Positions 27,683 to 37,192 of a stretch of DNA of 64,000 bases are shown here, in pieces. Below the pieces are notes generated by a model. That model was not told the DNA's origin. It worked only from the letters and a program-made list of their open reading frames with translations, and made no database searches. The DNA comes from Kocuria sp. TGY1127_2 (GTDB lineage Bacteria; Actinomycetota; Actinomycetes; Actinomycetales; Micrococcaceae): assembly GCF_013394385.1 (NCBI RefSeq), contig NZ_AP022834.1:1426001-1490000 (forward strand), written 5' to 3'. Made by a program: the position numbers and the translations under genes. Within the stretch, counting starts at the first letter, position 1; each line of letters starts with the position of its first letter.

Positions 27683-28513
27683 GTGGCATGGTTTCAAGCA
27701 ATTATCCTCGGTCTAGTACAAGGCCTCACAGAGTTCATCCCGATTTCGTCATCGGCACATATCAGCATTGTTGGGCAGTTGCTCCCCAATACGCAGGATC
27801 CGGGCTCCGCATTTACGGCCGTGACCCAGTTGGGCACGGAGGTTGCGGTTCTCCTGTTCTTCTGGCGGGACATTGTCCGCATCATCTCGCGATGGTTCGG
27901 TTCTCTCTTCGGCAAGGTCGAGAAGTCGGATCCGGATGCTCGGATGGGTTGGTTCATCATCATCGGGTCCATTCCGATCGGTGTCCTCGGGCTGCTTCTG
28001 CAGGATTACATCGACACCGAATTTCGTAGCCTGTGGATTACCGCGACGATGCTGATCGTCTTCGGCGTATTCCTGGCGATTGCGGACCGCATCGGCAGAG
28101 AACAGCTCGAGGTCAAGGACCTCACGATCAAACACGGTATTTTCTACGGTCTGGGTCAGGCACTGGCCTTGATACCCGGCGTTTCCCGTTCGGGCGGAAC
28201 CATTATGACGGGCCTCTTCATGGGATACACCCGTGAAGCTGCCACACGGTATTCCTTCTTGCTGGCCATCCCGGCCGTCTTTTTGTCCGGCCTGTACAAA
28301 CTGGCGAAGTCGCTCTCGGGGGGCTTCGATGACTTCTATTCCTTCGGGCCGACTCTCCTCGCGACAGTCATCGCCTTCGCGGTGGGCTACGTCATGATCG
28401 GTTGGCTGCTGAAGTTCATCTCCTCCCACAGCTACAACGTCTTCGTCTGGTACCGCATCGCGGCCGGCGCCATCGTCTTTGTTCTGCTGGGAACCGGCGT
28501 CATCGCAGCCTAA
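27683..28513 (+). CDS. uppP: Undecaprenyl-diphosphatase UppP (BacA type)
   Basis: A 276-residue membrane protein with seven or eight hydrophobic segments. The two active-site signatures are present: [14 protein letters not shown] near the N-terminus and [10 protein letters not shown] at about residue 165. It dephosphorylates undecaprenyl diphosphate to recycle the lipid carrier of peptidoglycan synthesis and gives low-level bacitracin resistance. The GTG start is supported by TAGAGT (27671-27676) six bases before, typical of leaderless transcripts. mshC follows 42 bases later. Confidence 0.93.
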   Translation: MAWFQAIILGLVQGLTEFIPISSSAHISIVGQLLPNTQDPGSAFTAVTQLGTEVAVLLFFWRDIVRIISRWFGSLFGKVEKSDPDARMGWFIIIGSIPIGVLGLLLQDYIDTEFRSLWITATMLIVFGVFLAIADRIGREQLEVKDLTIKHGIFYGLGQALALIPGVSRSGGTIMTGLFMGYTREAATRYSFLLAIPAVFLSGLYKLAKSLSGGFDDFYSFGPTLLATVIAFAVGYVMIGWLLKFISSHSYNVFVWYRIAAGAIVFVLLGTGVIAA

Positions 28514-28555
28514 TGAGCTCGCCTCACCACACACGTCTTCACTTGAAAGGTACCT

Positions 28556-29860
28556 ATGCGCGCCTGGTCCGCCCCCAACATCCCAGCGCTCGACGATCAC
28601 GCTCCAGTTCCGTCGATCTTTGACTCCCGCCTCAACGAGATAGTTCAGCTTCCTCGAGAACGCTCCTCGGCCTCCTTGTACGTCTGTGGGATCACTCCCT
28701 ACGACGCAACCCATATGGGTCATGCCGCAACCTACGTTGCTTTCGACCTCTTGAACCGTGCGTGGCGCGACGCCGGTTTTGACGTGAACTACGTACAGAA
28801 CGTGACCGACGTCGACGATCCGCTGCTCGAACGGGCCGAACAGACCGGAGTCGAATGGGAGGCATTGGCGGAAGGTCAGACCGACCTTTTCCGTGCCGAC
28901 ATGGAAGCGCTCGAGGTGATCCCTCCGCAGCATTACATCGGCGCCACTGAATCGGTCGACTGGATTGTTCCGTGGGTCGAACAAATGCTCGCCGACGATT
29001 TGGCGTATCGAGTCGAAGGCTACGTCGACGACGAAGGCAACGAGCACCCCGGCGGAGACGTCTACTTCAGCGTGCGGAAGGCCGCAGACACTCGCAACGA
29101 TCCTGCCCGATGGTTCCTTGGATATGTTTCCAACTATTCGGAACGCGAGATGGCGCCGCTCTTTGCCGAACGCGGGGGAGACCCGGATCGGCCCGGCAAA
29201 CATGACCCGTTCGACGCCTTGTTGTGGCGTGCGCACCGTGATGGTGAACCACAATGGAATGGCGGATCCCTCGGGCCAGGCAGGCCCGGGTGGCACATCG
29301 AATGCACCGTGATCGCCGAACGCTATCTCGGCATGCCGTATACGGTGCAAGGAGGCGGTAACGACTTGCGGTTCCCCCATCATGAGATGGGTGCCGGACA
29401 CGCATTTGCAATGACGGGCGATCTCATGGCCGAGCATTACGCTCATACCGGAATGGTGGGGCTCGACGGCGAAAAGATGAGCAAGTCCAAAGGCAATCTG
29501 GTGCTCGTTTCGGCATTGCGCCAGCAGGGTGTCGACCCCGCAGCAATTCGTATGGCTATCCTGGCCAATCATTATCGATCCGACTGGTCCTGGAGCGACG
29601 AACTCTTGAACGAGTCGACTCGACGACTCGAGTCCTGGAGAAAAGCGCTTCGAACATCCGGTTCAACTGCTCCAGAAGACACCGGACCCAGTGACAAGTT
29701 GGTCGATGAAGTACGTCAGGCCTTGTCGCAGGATTTGGATGCACCGACCGCGCTACGGGCCGTTGACAACTGGGCTTCGAAGGCACTGGCCGGGGAGCCT
29801 TCCGGTGATCCAGAGGCCGTATCTGACTTGATTCGGGCGCGTCTCGGCGTAGCAGTCTGA
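28556..29860 (+). CDS. mshC: Cysteine:1D-myo-inositol 2-amino-2-deoxy-alpha-D-glucopyranoside ligase MshC
   Basis: A 434-residue class I aminoacyl-tRNA-synthetase-like enzyme. It has ATP motifs THMGHA (HIGH type) and KMSKS, zinc-ligand cysteines in YVCGITPYD and HIECT, and HHEMG. It ligates cysteine to GlcN-Ins in mycothiol biosynthesis and is distinguished from cysteinyl-tRNA synthetase by its shorter length and the [11 protein letters not shown]-terminus. Mycothiol is the main low-molecular-weight thiol of actinobacteria. GAAAGG precedes the ATG. Confidence 0.93.
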   Translation: MRAWSAPNIPALDDHAPVPSIFDSRLNEIVQLPRERSSASLYVCGITPYDATHMGHAATYVAFDLLNRAWRDAGFDVNYVQNVTDVDDPLLERAEQTGVEWEALAEGQTDLFRADMEALEVIPPQHYIGATESVDWIVPWVEQMLADDLAYRVEGYVDDEGNEHPGGDVYFSVRKAADTRNDPARWFLGYVSNYSEREMAPLFAERGGDPDRPGKHDPFDALLWRAHRDGEPQWNGGSLGPGRPGWHIECTVIAERYLGMPYTVQGGGNDLRFPHHEMGAGHAFAMTGDLMAEHYAHTGMVGLDGEKMSKSKGNLVLVSALRQQGVDPAAIRMAILANHYRSDWSWSDELLNESTRRLESWRKALRTSGSTAPEDTGPSDKLVDEVRQALSQDLDAPTALRAVDNWASKALAGEPSGDPEAVSDLIRARLGVAV

Positions 29861-29865
29861 GAACC

Positions 29866-30972
29866 ATGAATTCAGCTGAAGGGCTCTTCATCGGGCGAAT
29901 TGCGGGAATACCCGTGCGTCTTTCTCGCTCCTGGTTCGTTCTCACGCTTCTGATCGTTTTCGGCTACGGAAGCTACCTTACGAATCGTTTCTCGTGGCTG
30001 GGACCCGGAGCCTACCTCGCGGCCCTGGCCTTTGCCGTTCTCCTTGCGGTGTCGGTCCTGATCCACGAACTCAGCCATGGCCTGACGGCGAAGTCGTTCG
30101 GCTGGTCCGTCGGTGGCATCAACCTGACGCTGATGGGCGGACACACGACTTTTCAGTCGGGACGTTCGGACGCAGGCCGATCCGCCCTGGTATCTCTGGC
30201 CGGGCCAGTCGCGAATCTGATACTCGCTGGTATCGGTTGGGCCGCGATGGCCTGGACCGGAGTCAGCGGTTGGCCCGCCCTCGTGCTCTACCTTCTCACC
30301 ACATCCAATGGATTCGTCGGGGTATTCAACCTGCTCCCGGGCATTCCGCTCGACGGTGGTTACGCCGTCGAAGCCATCGTGTGGAAAATGACGGGCAAGA
30401 GAGACACCGGGACCCGCACAGCGGTGTTTTTCGGGTTCCTGACGGCCGCCGCACTTCTGGCGTGGCTTGTACTCTCTGGGGCTTGGCATAGCGTCGGAAT
30501 GGTCGTCCTGACGTTCATGGTTGCATTCATTGTGATGACCGGATCTATGCAGGCCTACCGCAGTATCAAGGTACGGCAGGCAGTCGGAGGCTTGTCGGTT
30601 GCGGCTCTCGCCCGCCCGACCACGCCCGTCGCCGCGTCCCTGCCGCTCAGCGAGTTCCCGCCCCTTCCCAATGCCAGGGGCGTCTTCGCTGTAACTGATC
30701 AGGACGGTCGGGGGCTCGGAGTCGTGGACGGTCAAGCGATGATGGCCGCCGATGCCGCCGGAGACGCTTCGGCCACGGCAGAGACCCTGATGGTCGCCGT
30801 TGCCTGGGACCGTCCCGTACCGGCCGGACTCAACGGGCAGGCACTTGTGTCGCACATTGCTCAGCTTCCCGGAAGAATCTGGCCTGTGGCCTCGTGGAAC
30901 GGTCAGAACGCTGTCCTGTTCGAGTCCGATGTCATCGACGCCGTCAAAAGAGCGCAGCCAGGTCAGCAGTAG
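29866..30972 (+). CDS. Site-2-protease-like membrane metalloprotease (M50 family)
   Basis: A 368-residue membrane protease. The zinc motif HELSH lies in an early helix (about residue 66) and the third ligand in FNLLPGIPLDGG (about 152-163). There is no PDZ domain; about six transmembrane helices are followed by a C-terminal soluble domain of about 130 residues, possibly a degenerate CBS pair. It cleaves membrane proteins within the bilayer, but the substrate is unknown. It follows mshC by five bases and precedes the pupylation cluster, a position typical of actinobacteria. Confidence 0.88.
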   Translation: MNSAEGLFIGRIAGIPVRLSRSWFVLTLLIVFGYGSYLTNRFSWLGPGAYLAALAFAVLLAVSVLIHELSHGLTAKSFGWSVGGINLTLMGGHTTFQSGRSDAGRSALVSLAGPVANLILAGIGWAAMAWTGVSGWPALVLYLLTTSNGFVGVFNLLPGIPLDGGYAVEAIVWKMTGKRDTGTRTAVFFGFLTAAALLAWLVLSGAWHSVGMVVLTFMVAFIVMTGSMQAYRSIKVRQAVGGLSVAALARPTTPVAASLPLSEFPPLPNARGVFAVTDQDGRGLGVVDGQAMMAADAAGDASATAETLMVAVAWDRPVPAGLNGQALVSHIAQLPGRIWPVASWNGQNAVLFESDVIDAVKRAQPGQQ

Positions 30973-31072
30973 AACTCTGGGGCTGCGACAGGCGACATCG
31001 GTCGGAACCAAGCGTGAGAGAATGTTGCTCGATCTTCAATGACTTACCCCCAACTGAAGGAGTCGCACTTTC

Positions 31073-32116
31073 ATGGCCTCAGGAACCTCGGAATACCACG
31101 GAGAAATGGCTACCGGCGCTCAGAACCGGCGAGGTCCATTCAGACCCGGAGAGCGCGTCCAGCTGACGGATGAACGCCGCCGTATGAACACCATTACCCT
31201 GGTGGACGGTGGGGAATTCCATACTCACCGAGGCGTTCTGGCGCACGACGACCTGATAGGCCAGCCGGAGGGCACCGTGATCGCCAACTCGGCCGGTATC
31301 CAGTACCAGGCTCTACGGCCATTGCTCAAAGACTTTGTCCTTTCGATGCCCCGTGGCGCCGCGGTGGTCTACCCCAAAGACGCGGGACAGATCATCACCA
31401 TGGCCGACGTTTTCCCGGGCGCCCGGGTCATCGAGGCGGGCGTCGGATCGGGAGCACTCAGCATTTCTCTTCTTCGCGCGATCGGCGATTCCGGACATCT
31501 GCGTTCTTTCGAAAGGCGGGAAGAGTTCGCTCAGATCGCTCAAGGAAACGTGGAAACCATGTTCGGCGGCGCCCATCCGGCATGGGAATTGACCCTGGGC
31601 GATCTGGCGGAACAGTTGGGTGAATACGAATCTCCGGGTACCGTCGACCGCGCGATCCTGGACATGTTGGCACCGTGGGAATGCGTTTCGACGGTCGCTA
31701 CGGCTCTGGTTCCCGGAGGCGTCATGATGTGTTATGTGGCGACCGTGACGCAATTGTCGCGTGTAGCCGAGGCCATTCGGGCCGATGGTCGCTTTACGGA
31801 GCCCGAATCATTCGAAACCATGGTTCGAGGTTGGCACGTCGAAGGTCTCGCGGTCAGGCCGGACCACCGCATGGTCGCACACACCGGATTCTTGATCTCT
31901 GCCCGTCGCCTAGCGGATGGGTCTCAGAGGCTGGCCCCGAAACGGCGCGCGTCGAAGACTGACTTCACCGAGGAAGACATGAATGCGTGGACTCCAATGG
32001 CGTTGGGTGAAAGAAATGTATCCGATCGGAAGCTTCGGCGTGCCGCTCGGGACGCCCAGAATCTTGCGGAACGTTCAGCCGAAAGCGGCCACGATGCGGA
32101 CCCGAGTGGAGAGTAG
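31073..32116 (+). CDS. trmI: tRNA (adenine-N1)-methyltransferase TrmI
   Basis: A 347-residue methyltransferase. The SAM-binding motif is IEAGVGSGALS; upstream, RRGPFRPGERVQLTD is typical of the N-terminal domain. It should methylate A58 of tRNA to m1A58. The reading frame carries N-terminal and C-terminal polar extensions of about 30 and 60 residues. AAGGAG lies 11 bases upstream of the ATG. Actinobacteria commonly place this gene immediately before arc/mpa, as here (26 bases). Confidence 0.9.
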   Translation: MASGTSEYHGEMATGAQNRRGPFRPGERVQLTDERRRMNTITLVDGGEFHTHRGVLAHDDLIGQPEGTVIANSAGIQYQALRPLLKDFVLSMPRGAAVVYPKDAGQIITMADVFPGARVIEAGVGSGALSISLLRAIGDSGHLRSFERREEFAQIAQGNVETMFGGAHPAWELTLGDLAEQLGEYESPGTVDRAILDMLAPWECVSTVATALVPGGVMMCYVATVTQLSRVAEAIRADGRFTEPESFETMVRGWHVEGLAVRPDHRMVAHTGFLISARRLADGSQRLAPKRRASKTDFTEEDMNAWTPMALGERNVSDRKLRRAARDAQNLAERSAESGHDADPSGE

Positions 32117-32142
32117 CCTTGCCTCAGTGCAATGCTTAAGCC

Positions 32143-33852
32143 ATGGCCGAGTCTGACTCAACAATTAACCCGCGAGATTTCGAGATGACGTTGCGACAGG
32201 TGAACACGCTGCGTGACCAGCGCATAGAGCTCAATAAGCAGCTCAAAGACACCAACGTGCGCAATGAGAAGCTCGTCCACGCTCTCCAGACCGCACGAGG
32301 GGATATTCAGCGCCTCAAGCAGGTCATCTCCCAGGACCTTGAGGCCCCTATGAACCAGGCTCAGGTTCTCAGGGTGAACAAACGGAATCTATCGGCAGCT
32401 TCGTTGACGGAAGAAGCCCCGCCGCTCGTGACAACTCAAGCGAGCCTCGACGTCGTCATGGGCGGAAGGACAGTCAGAGTACCGGTCAGCCCGGTGCTGA
32501 ATATCGACGACGTCCAAGTAGGCATGACGGTTCTGTTGACCGAAACCGTGGGCGCCTGCGCATGTGTCGGTTATCGGCAGACCGGTGAGATTGCGAGCGT
32601 TCGCGAACTCATCGGATCCGACCGTCTGGTCCTGGGAACCGGTGCCAACACTCAGATCGTGGTGCTGCGCTCCGGTCAACTCGCGGGTCAGGACATCAAG
32701 ATCGGCGATGCCGTTGCCTATGATTCCAGCAGCGGGGTTGCATTGACCTTAGTGCCGAAGACGGAGGCCGAAGAGCTGGTACTCGAAGAAACACCGGACG
32801 TTTCTTACGAGAACATCGGCGGGCTCTCAGCTCAGATCGAGCAGATCCGCGATGCCGTCGAACTGCCTTTCCTGCACCCCGAGCTGTATCGGGAACACGA
32901 TCTCAAGCCGCCCAAAGGGATCCTGCTGTACGGCCCGCCCGGAAATGGCAAAACCTTGATCGCCAAAGCGGTAGCCAAGGCACTAGCGGATCGTATGACC
33001 AGCGAACAACCGGACGGCAAACTCAGGGGTTACTTCCTCAATATCAAGGGCCCCGAGTTACTGGATAAGTTCGTGGGAGAGACGGAACGTCAGATTCGCG
33101 CGATCTTTTCCAGAGCCCGAGACAAAGCCACGGCGGGCAATCCCGTGGTCATTTTTTTCGATGAGATGGAATCCCTGTTCCGCACGCGCGGTGCCGGTAA
33201 GTCCTCGGACGTCGAGACCACCATCGTCCCGCAGCTGCTGGCCGAGATCGATGGCGTCGAATCCTTGGACAACGTGATTGTCATCGGGGCAACCAACCGT
33301 GAGGACATGATTGATCCGGCCGTCCTGCGTCCCGGTCGGCTGGACGTCAAAGTTCGGATCGACCGTCCGGATTACCGCGGTACAGGGGAAATCTTCGGTC
33401 TTTACGTCCACGCTGGCCTGCCGCTGGGTGAACACGAAGTGGCACAGCACGATGGTGATCGAAAGGCCACGGTTGCCTCGATGATCCAAGATCTCGTTGC
33501 GGACGTTTTCACTCGTGACGAGGAGCACCGCTACCTTGATGCGGTCCTGACGGATGGCCGCCGAATTCAGACGTACTGGTCCGATTTCCTCTCGGGTGCG
33601 CTCATTCGGAATATCGTGGATCGAGCCAAGAAGCTTGCCATCAAGAATTACTTGGATCATGGATACAAGGGCTTGACCTCTGAGCACCTGAAGGAAAGCG
33701 CTCGGGACGAATTTGAACAACAGCGTGACTCCGCCTCCCGCGGGGACGTCGAGGACTGGCTGAGCTATATCGGTTATTCCGTGCCGCTTGCGGGCATCGA
33801 ACCGCCGGAATCGGCGACCCGAGCGCGCGAGGACGAGAGGGCGGCATCGTGA
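32143..33852 (+). CDS. arc: Proteasome-type AAA ATPase ARC/Mpa, lacking the GQYL docking tail
   Basis: A 569-residue ATPase. N-terminal coiled coil (about 10-70, NTLRDQRIELNKQL), which binds Pup; two OB-like domains; then one AAA domain with Walker A GPPGNGKT (about 264-271), Walker B VIFFDEME and YFLNIKGPELLDKFVG near the pore. In Mycobacterium the C-terminus ends GQYL, which docks on the 20S proteasome. Here it ends [14 protein letters not shown] with no such motif. The stop overlaps the dop start by four bases (GTGA). A role as Pup-dependent unfoldase without a proteasome is inferred. Confidence 0.93.
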   Translation: MAESDSTINPRDFEMTLRQVNTLRDQRIELNKQLKDTNVRNEKLVHALQTARGDIQRLKQVISQDLEAPMNQAQVLRVNKRNLSAASLTEEAPPLVTTQASLDVVMGGRTVRVPVSPVLNIDDVQVGMTVLLTETVGACACVGYRQTGEIASVRELIGSDRLVLGTGANTQIVVLRSGQLAGQDIKIGDAVAYDSSSGVALTLVPKTEAEELVLEETPDVSYENIGGLSAQIEQIRDAVELPFLHPELYREHDLKPPKGILLYGPPGNGKTLIAKAVAKALADRMTSEQPDGKLRGYFLNIKGPELLDKFVGETERQIRAIFSRARDKATAGNPVVIFFDEMESLFRTRGAGKSSDVETTIVPQLLAEIDGVESLDNVIVIGATNREDMIDPAVLRPGRLDVKVRIDRPDYRGTGEIFGLYVHAGLPLGEHEVAQHDGDRKATVASMIQDLVADVFTRDEEHRYLDAVLTDGRRIQTYWSDFLSGALIRNIVDRAKKLAIKNYLDHGYKGLTSEHLKESARDEFEQQRDSASRGDVEDWLSYIGYSVPLAGIEPPESATRAREDERAAS

Positions 33853-35435
33853 TTTTCGACCGAATCATGGGAACCGAAACCGAATTCGGGGTGATCTGTC
33901 CGGCCAAACCGGCGGCGAATGAATCGGTGCTCTCTACCCTCGTGGTGGACAGTTACCCGAACGCGGCGGCCGACGCAGGGTGGGATTACGAGTCGGAGAG
34001 TCCTCTCGAGGACGCCCGCGGTTTCCACATGGGTGCTTCCGAGGCGCATCCAAGCCAATTGACTCATCAAGGTCACGTGTTGACCAGTGAAGACGTCGCT
34101 CGGGAACTGTACGAGGAATCGCCGGACATGCTCAGTCCGGCCTTCTGGGACAGGGCAGTTATGAACCGCATACTGCCCAATGGGGCCCGGTTCTACGTGG
34201 ATCACGCGCATCCTGAGTATTCAGCGCCCGAAACGACTAATCCGTGGGCCGCCACGAGATGGGACCTCGCGGGAGACAAGATCGCCGCGGCCGCGGCGGG
34301 GTCCGTTGCTCAGAGATACGCCAATACGTGGCCTGAAGCGATCCATCTGTACAAGAACAACACGGACAATAAGTCAGTCTCCTATGGTGCCCATGAGAAC
34401 TATCTCGTTCCTCGGAGCCAGGATTTTCAGGTTCTGGCCCGGGAATTCATCCCTTACCTGGCCACCCGTCAGGTCATGACGGGTGCGGGCAGAGCCGGCA
34501 TCGGGGCGGACAGCGTGCGCCCGGGCTACCAAATCAGCCAGCGTGCGGATTTCTTCGAACGTGAAATCGGCCTGGAAACCACCATCCGGCGTCCCATCGT
34601 CAATACGCGGGACGAGCCACACGCAGATCCCGAAAGGTACCGTCGACTTCATGTGATCACGGGTGATTCCAACCTTGCCCACACATCGATTCTGCTCAAG
34701 CTCGCCAGCGCAGCCGCCGTACTGACATTGATCGAACACAGAGCGCTGCCCGATCTCCAGCTCGCGCGACCTGTCGAAGCCATGAAACTGGTCAGCCACG
34801 ACCTGGAACTGACCACATTGCTCGAACTTCGCGACGGTCGGCGCATGAGCGCGGTTCAAATCCAACGGACCTATGCGGAAGCCGCCCATAACCTGGCCGA
34901 CAGGGAAGGTTGGCGTTCGGAGAAATCCGCAGCAACGTTCCGAATATGGTTCGAAGTTCTGGAAGCACTTGAAACGAATCCCATGTCCCTCGCAGATCGG
35001 CTGGACTGGGTCGCGAAATTGGCGCTGATACACCAGTACGAGGGGAGGGGAATCGGCGTGGACCACCCCAAAATCCAGGCCTTGGACCTCCAATATGCCG
35101 ACCTCAGACCGGAAAAGAGCTTGTATTCCAAATTGGTCGCCCTCGGCCGTATCAAGACGCTGGTAGATTCCGAACACGTCGACGAGGCCGTGACTACGCC
35201 GCCGGAAGACACACGAGCCTACCTCCGCGGCAAATTGACCGCTCGCTGGCCGCATCAGGTATCGGCCGCGGGTTGGGAAGTTCTGTCCGTGACCGACCCC
35301 GCCACGGATCGAACTCATCGGTGGCTCATGGACGAGCCCGCCGACTGCACCAAAGCCCGCGTACAAAGGGCGCTCGAATCGAGCGACAACGCTCATCAGG
35401 CCTTGAACAAAATCGGCCTCCGTAGAATCCCGTGA
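33849..35435 (+). CDS. dop: Pup deamidase/depupylase Dop
   Basis: A 528-residue enzyme of the carboxylate-amine ligase fold, starting at GTG 33849. It begins [15 protein letters not shown] and carries the catalytic aspartate in [11 protein letters not shown] (about residue 115), plus NTRDEPHAD and HVITGDSN, the nucleotide-binding elements. It deamidates Pup Gln to Glu and removes Pup from proteins. Between WDYESESP and the catalytic motif it is about 20 residues longer than the mycobacterial sequence I recall. pup follows 19 bases later. Confidence 0.94.
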   Translation: MIFDRIMGTETEFGVICPAKPAANESVLSTLVVDSYPNAAADAGWDYESESPLEDARGFHMGASEAHPSQLTHQGHVLTSEDVARELYEESPDMLSPAFWDRAVMNRILPNGARFYVDHAHPEYSAPETTNPWAATRWDLAGDKIAAAAAGSVAQRYANTWPEAIHLYKNNTDNKSVSYGAHENYLVPRSQDFQVLAREFIPYLATRQVMTGAGRAGIGADSVRPGYQISQRADFFEREIGLETTIRRPIVNTRDEPHADPERYRRLHVITGDSNLAHTSILLKLASAAAVLTLIEHRALPDLQLARPVEAMKLVSHDLELTTLLELRDGRRMSAVQIQRTYAEAAHNLADREGWRSEKSAATFRIWFEVLEALETNPMSLADRLDWVAKLALIHQYEGRGIGVDHPKIQALDLQYADLRPEKSLYSKLVALGRIKTLVDSEHVDEAVTTPPEDTRAYLRGKLTARWPHQVSAAGWEVLSVTDPATDRTHRWLMDEPADCTKARVQRALESSDNAHQALNKIGLRRIP

Positions 35436-35454
35436 CCCGAAAGGAACCTTTGAC

Positions 35455-35655
35455 ATGGCGCAATTCCGCGATTCATCGCAAGAAACGCACAAGGAACAGA
35501 GCAACCAGCAGGAACAGGAACTGATCCGGAATCAGCAGCCCGTCGACCAAGGACTGGTTGGCGAGACCGACGACATTCTGGATGAGATCGACAGCGTTCT
35601 CGAGGAGAACGCGGAGGACTATGTGCGCGGTTTCGTTCAGAAGGGCGGACAGTAA
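35455..35655 (+). CDS. pup: Prokaryotic ubiquitin-like protein Pup
   Basis: A 66-residue, polar, disordered-looking protein ending [10 protein letters not shown]. The C-terminal GGQ means it must be deamidated by Dop before ligation to lysines by PafA. The coiled-coil-binding segment ([15 protein letters not shown]) contacts the ARC N-terminus. AAAGGAAC precedes the ATG. Only five bases separate it from pafA, with no prcB or prcA between. Confidence 0.96.
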   Translation: MAQFRDSSQETHKEQSNQQEQELIRNQQPVDQGLVGETDDILDEIDSVLEENAEDYVRGFVQKGGQ

Positions 35656-35660
35656 GCTTC

Positions 35661-37094
35661 ATGCAACGAAGAATCTTCGGTATCGAAACCGAATTCGGTA
35701 TTCGGTACTCGATGAGCAGCTTAGGCCACCTTGGCCCTGAAGAAGCAGCGCGCAAGTTGTTTCGGCCGGTGGTGGAGTGGGGCCGTTCCTCGAACGTATT
35801 CCTGGAGAATGGGTCCCGGTTGTATCTTGACGTCGGGTCGCACCCTGAATACGCGACCGCCGAGTGCTCGGATCTCACGGACCTTGTCCGTCAGGACAAG
35901 GCCGGTGAACGACTTTTCGAGAAACTCGCGGTTCAGGCCGAGGACGCACTCAACCAGCAAGGCATGAAGGGCAAACTGCATCTCTTCAAGAACAACGCCG
36001 ATTCGGCCGGCAACTCGTTCGGTTCTCACGAGAACTACCTTTTGTCCCGCAAAGCAGAGTTCTCCCGGCTTGTTCGCTTCCTCGTCCCTTTCCTGGTGAG
36101 TAGACAACTCGTCGTAGGTGCAGGACGCGTCCATCCGACCGGCCCACCGCAGACCAACGGCGCGCCGGGGGATGGGGAGGCCACATATTCCTTCTCCCAG
36201 CGCGCCGATTACGTGTGGGAAGCGGCGTCGTCAGCCACGACCCGTTCTCGTCCACTGATCAATACCCGCGACGAGCCGCATGCAGATGCCTCCCTTTACC
36301 GCCGTCTCCATGTGATCGTCGGGGATTCGAATATGTCGGAGACGACGACGCTGGCCAGAGCCGGTATGACGGACATCATTCTGCGAATGATCGAGGACCA
36401 TCAAGGGCTCGAGGACCTCGAATTGGCTAATACCGGCCAGGCGTTGCGCACGTTGTCCCATGACATGACCGGACGTACGCCGGTCGACTTGAAGGACGGG
36501 CGACACATGTCCGGTCTGGAACTTCAATGGCACTACCTGGACGCTGCGTCGAAATACATTGATGACGCCGGCTCGTCCCGGCCGGAGACCGAATACATCC
36601 TGGATCTGTGGGAAAGAACGCTGGACGCGATCGAAATCCAGGACACCTCGTCGATCGATACGGAGATTGATTGGGCTATCAAGAAGAAGCTCCTTGACCG
36701 CTCGGCGGACAAGCTCGGAACCGACTATGCACATGCACGAATTGCTCAGCTCGACCTTGCTTATCACGACATCAAAAGAGATCGCGGCGTGTATTACCTT
36801 CTTGAACGCAAGGGGCTTGCACGACGTTGGGTTGACGAGGAGTCTGTGACGCAGGCGCAGTCCGAGCCTCCCCGAACAAGGGCAGCATTGCGGGGACGCT
36901 TCATCGAAGCTGCGCGTGGGGCCGGCCTCGATTACACGGTTGACTGGGTTCATTACAAAATCAACCAACAGTTGGCCTTGTCGCATGTATGCCAGGATCC
37001 CTTCGCTACGACCGATGAGGACATCGAAGAGTCCATTCGCGTCATGCGGGGTGCGACGCGCCGGGCCCAACCGGCCATGCCGCCTTTGATTTGA
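35661..37094 (+). CDS. pafA: Pup-protein ligase PafA
   Basis: A 477-residue paralogue of Dop that ligates Pup Glu to substrate lysines with ATP. N-terminus RRIFGIETEFGIR with its glutamates, catalytic aspartate in SRLYLDVGSHPEYATAE, then HLFKNNADSAGNSFGSHENY and NTRDEPHAD. It lacks the loop that is longer in Dop. Its presence beside pup and dop shows an intact pupylation cycle. Confidence 0.95.
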   Translation: MQRRIFGIETEFGIRYSMSSLGHLGPEEAARKLFRPVVEWGRSSNVFLENGSRLYLDVGSHPEYATAECSDLTDLVRQDKAGERLFEKLAVQAEDALNQQGMKGKLHLFKNNADSAGNSFGSHENYLLSRKAEFSRLVRFLVPFLVSRQLVVGAGRVHPTGPPQTNGAPGDGEATYSFSQRADYVWEAASSATTRSRPLINTRDEPHADASLYRRLHVIVGDSNMSETTTLARAGMTDIILRMIEDHQGLEDLELANTGQALRTLSHDMTGRTPVDLKDGRHMSGLELQWHYLDAASKYIDDAGSSRPETEYILDLWERTLDAIEIQDTSSIDTEIDWAIKKKLLDRSADKLGTDYAHARIAQLDLAYHDIKRDRGVYYLLERKGLARRWVDEESVTQAQSEPPRTRAALRGRFIEAARGAGLDYTVDWVHYKINQQLALSHVCQDPFATTDEDIEESIRVMRGATRRAQPAMPPLI

Positions 37095-37192
37095 TCCGTA
37101 TCTGGCACCCACGGGTGCCTGTAATAGAGTCGGTGCGGTGTCTCGACAAAGGATGCACGCACCGCCCACTCACGACAGCGAGGAATACAGAA

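Noticed and set aside
27749-29572. 607-codon open frame on the minus strand
   Set aside because: It lies antisense to uppP and mshC, both intact and clearly recognised; it is a shadow of their codon bias.
35656-35660. Hidden prcB/prcA between pup and pafA
   Set aside because: Only five bases separate the two genes and neither neighbour carries an insertion; there is no room.
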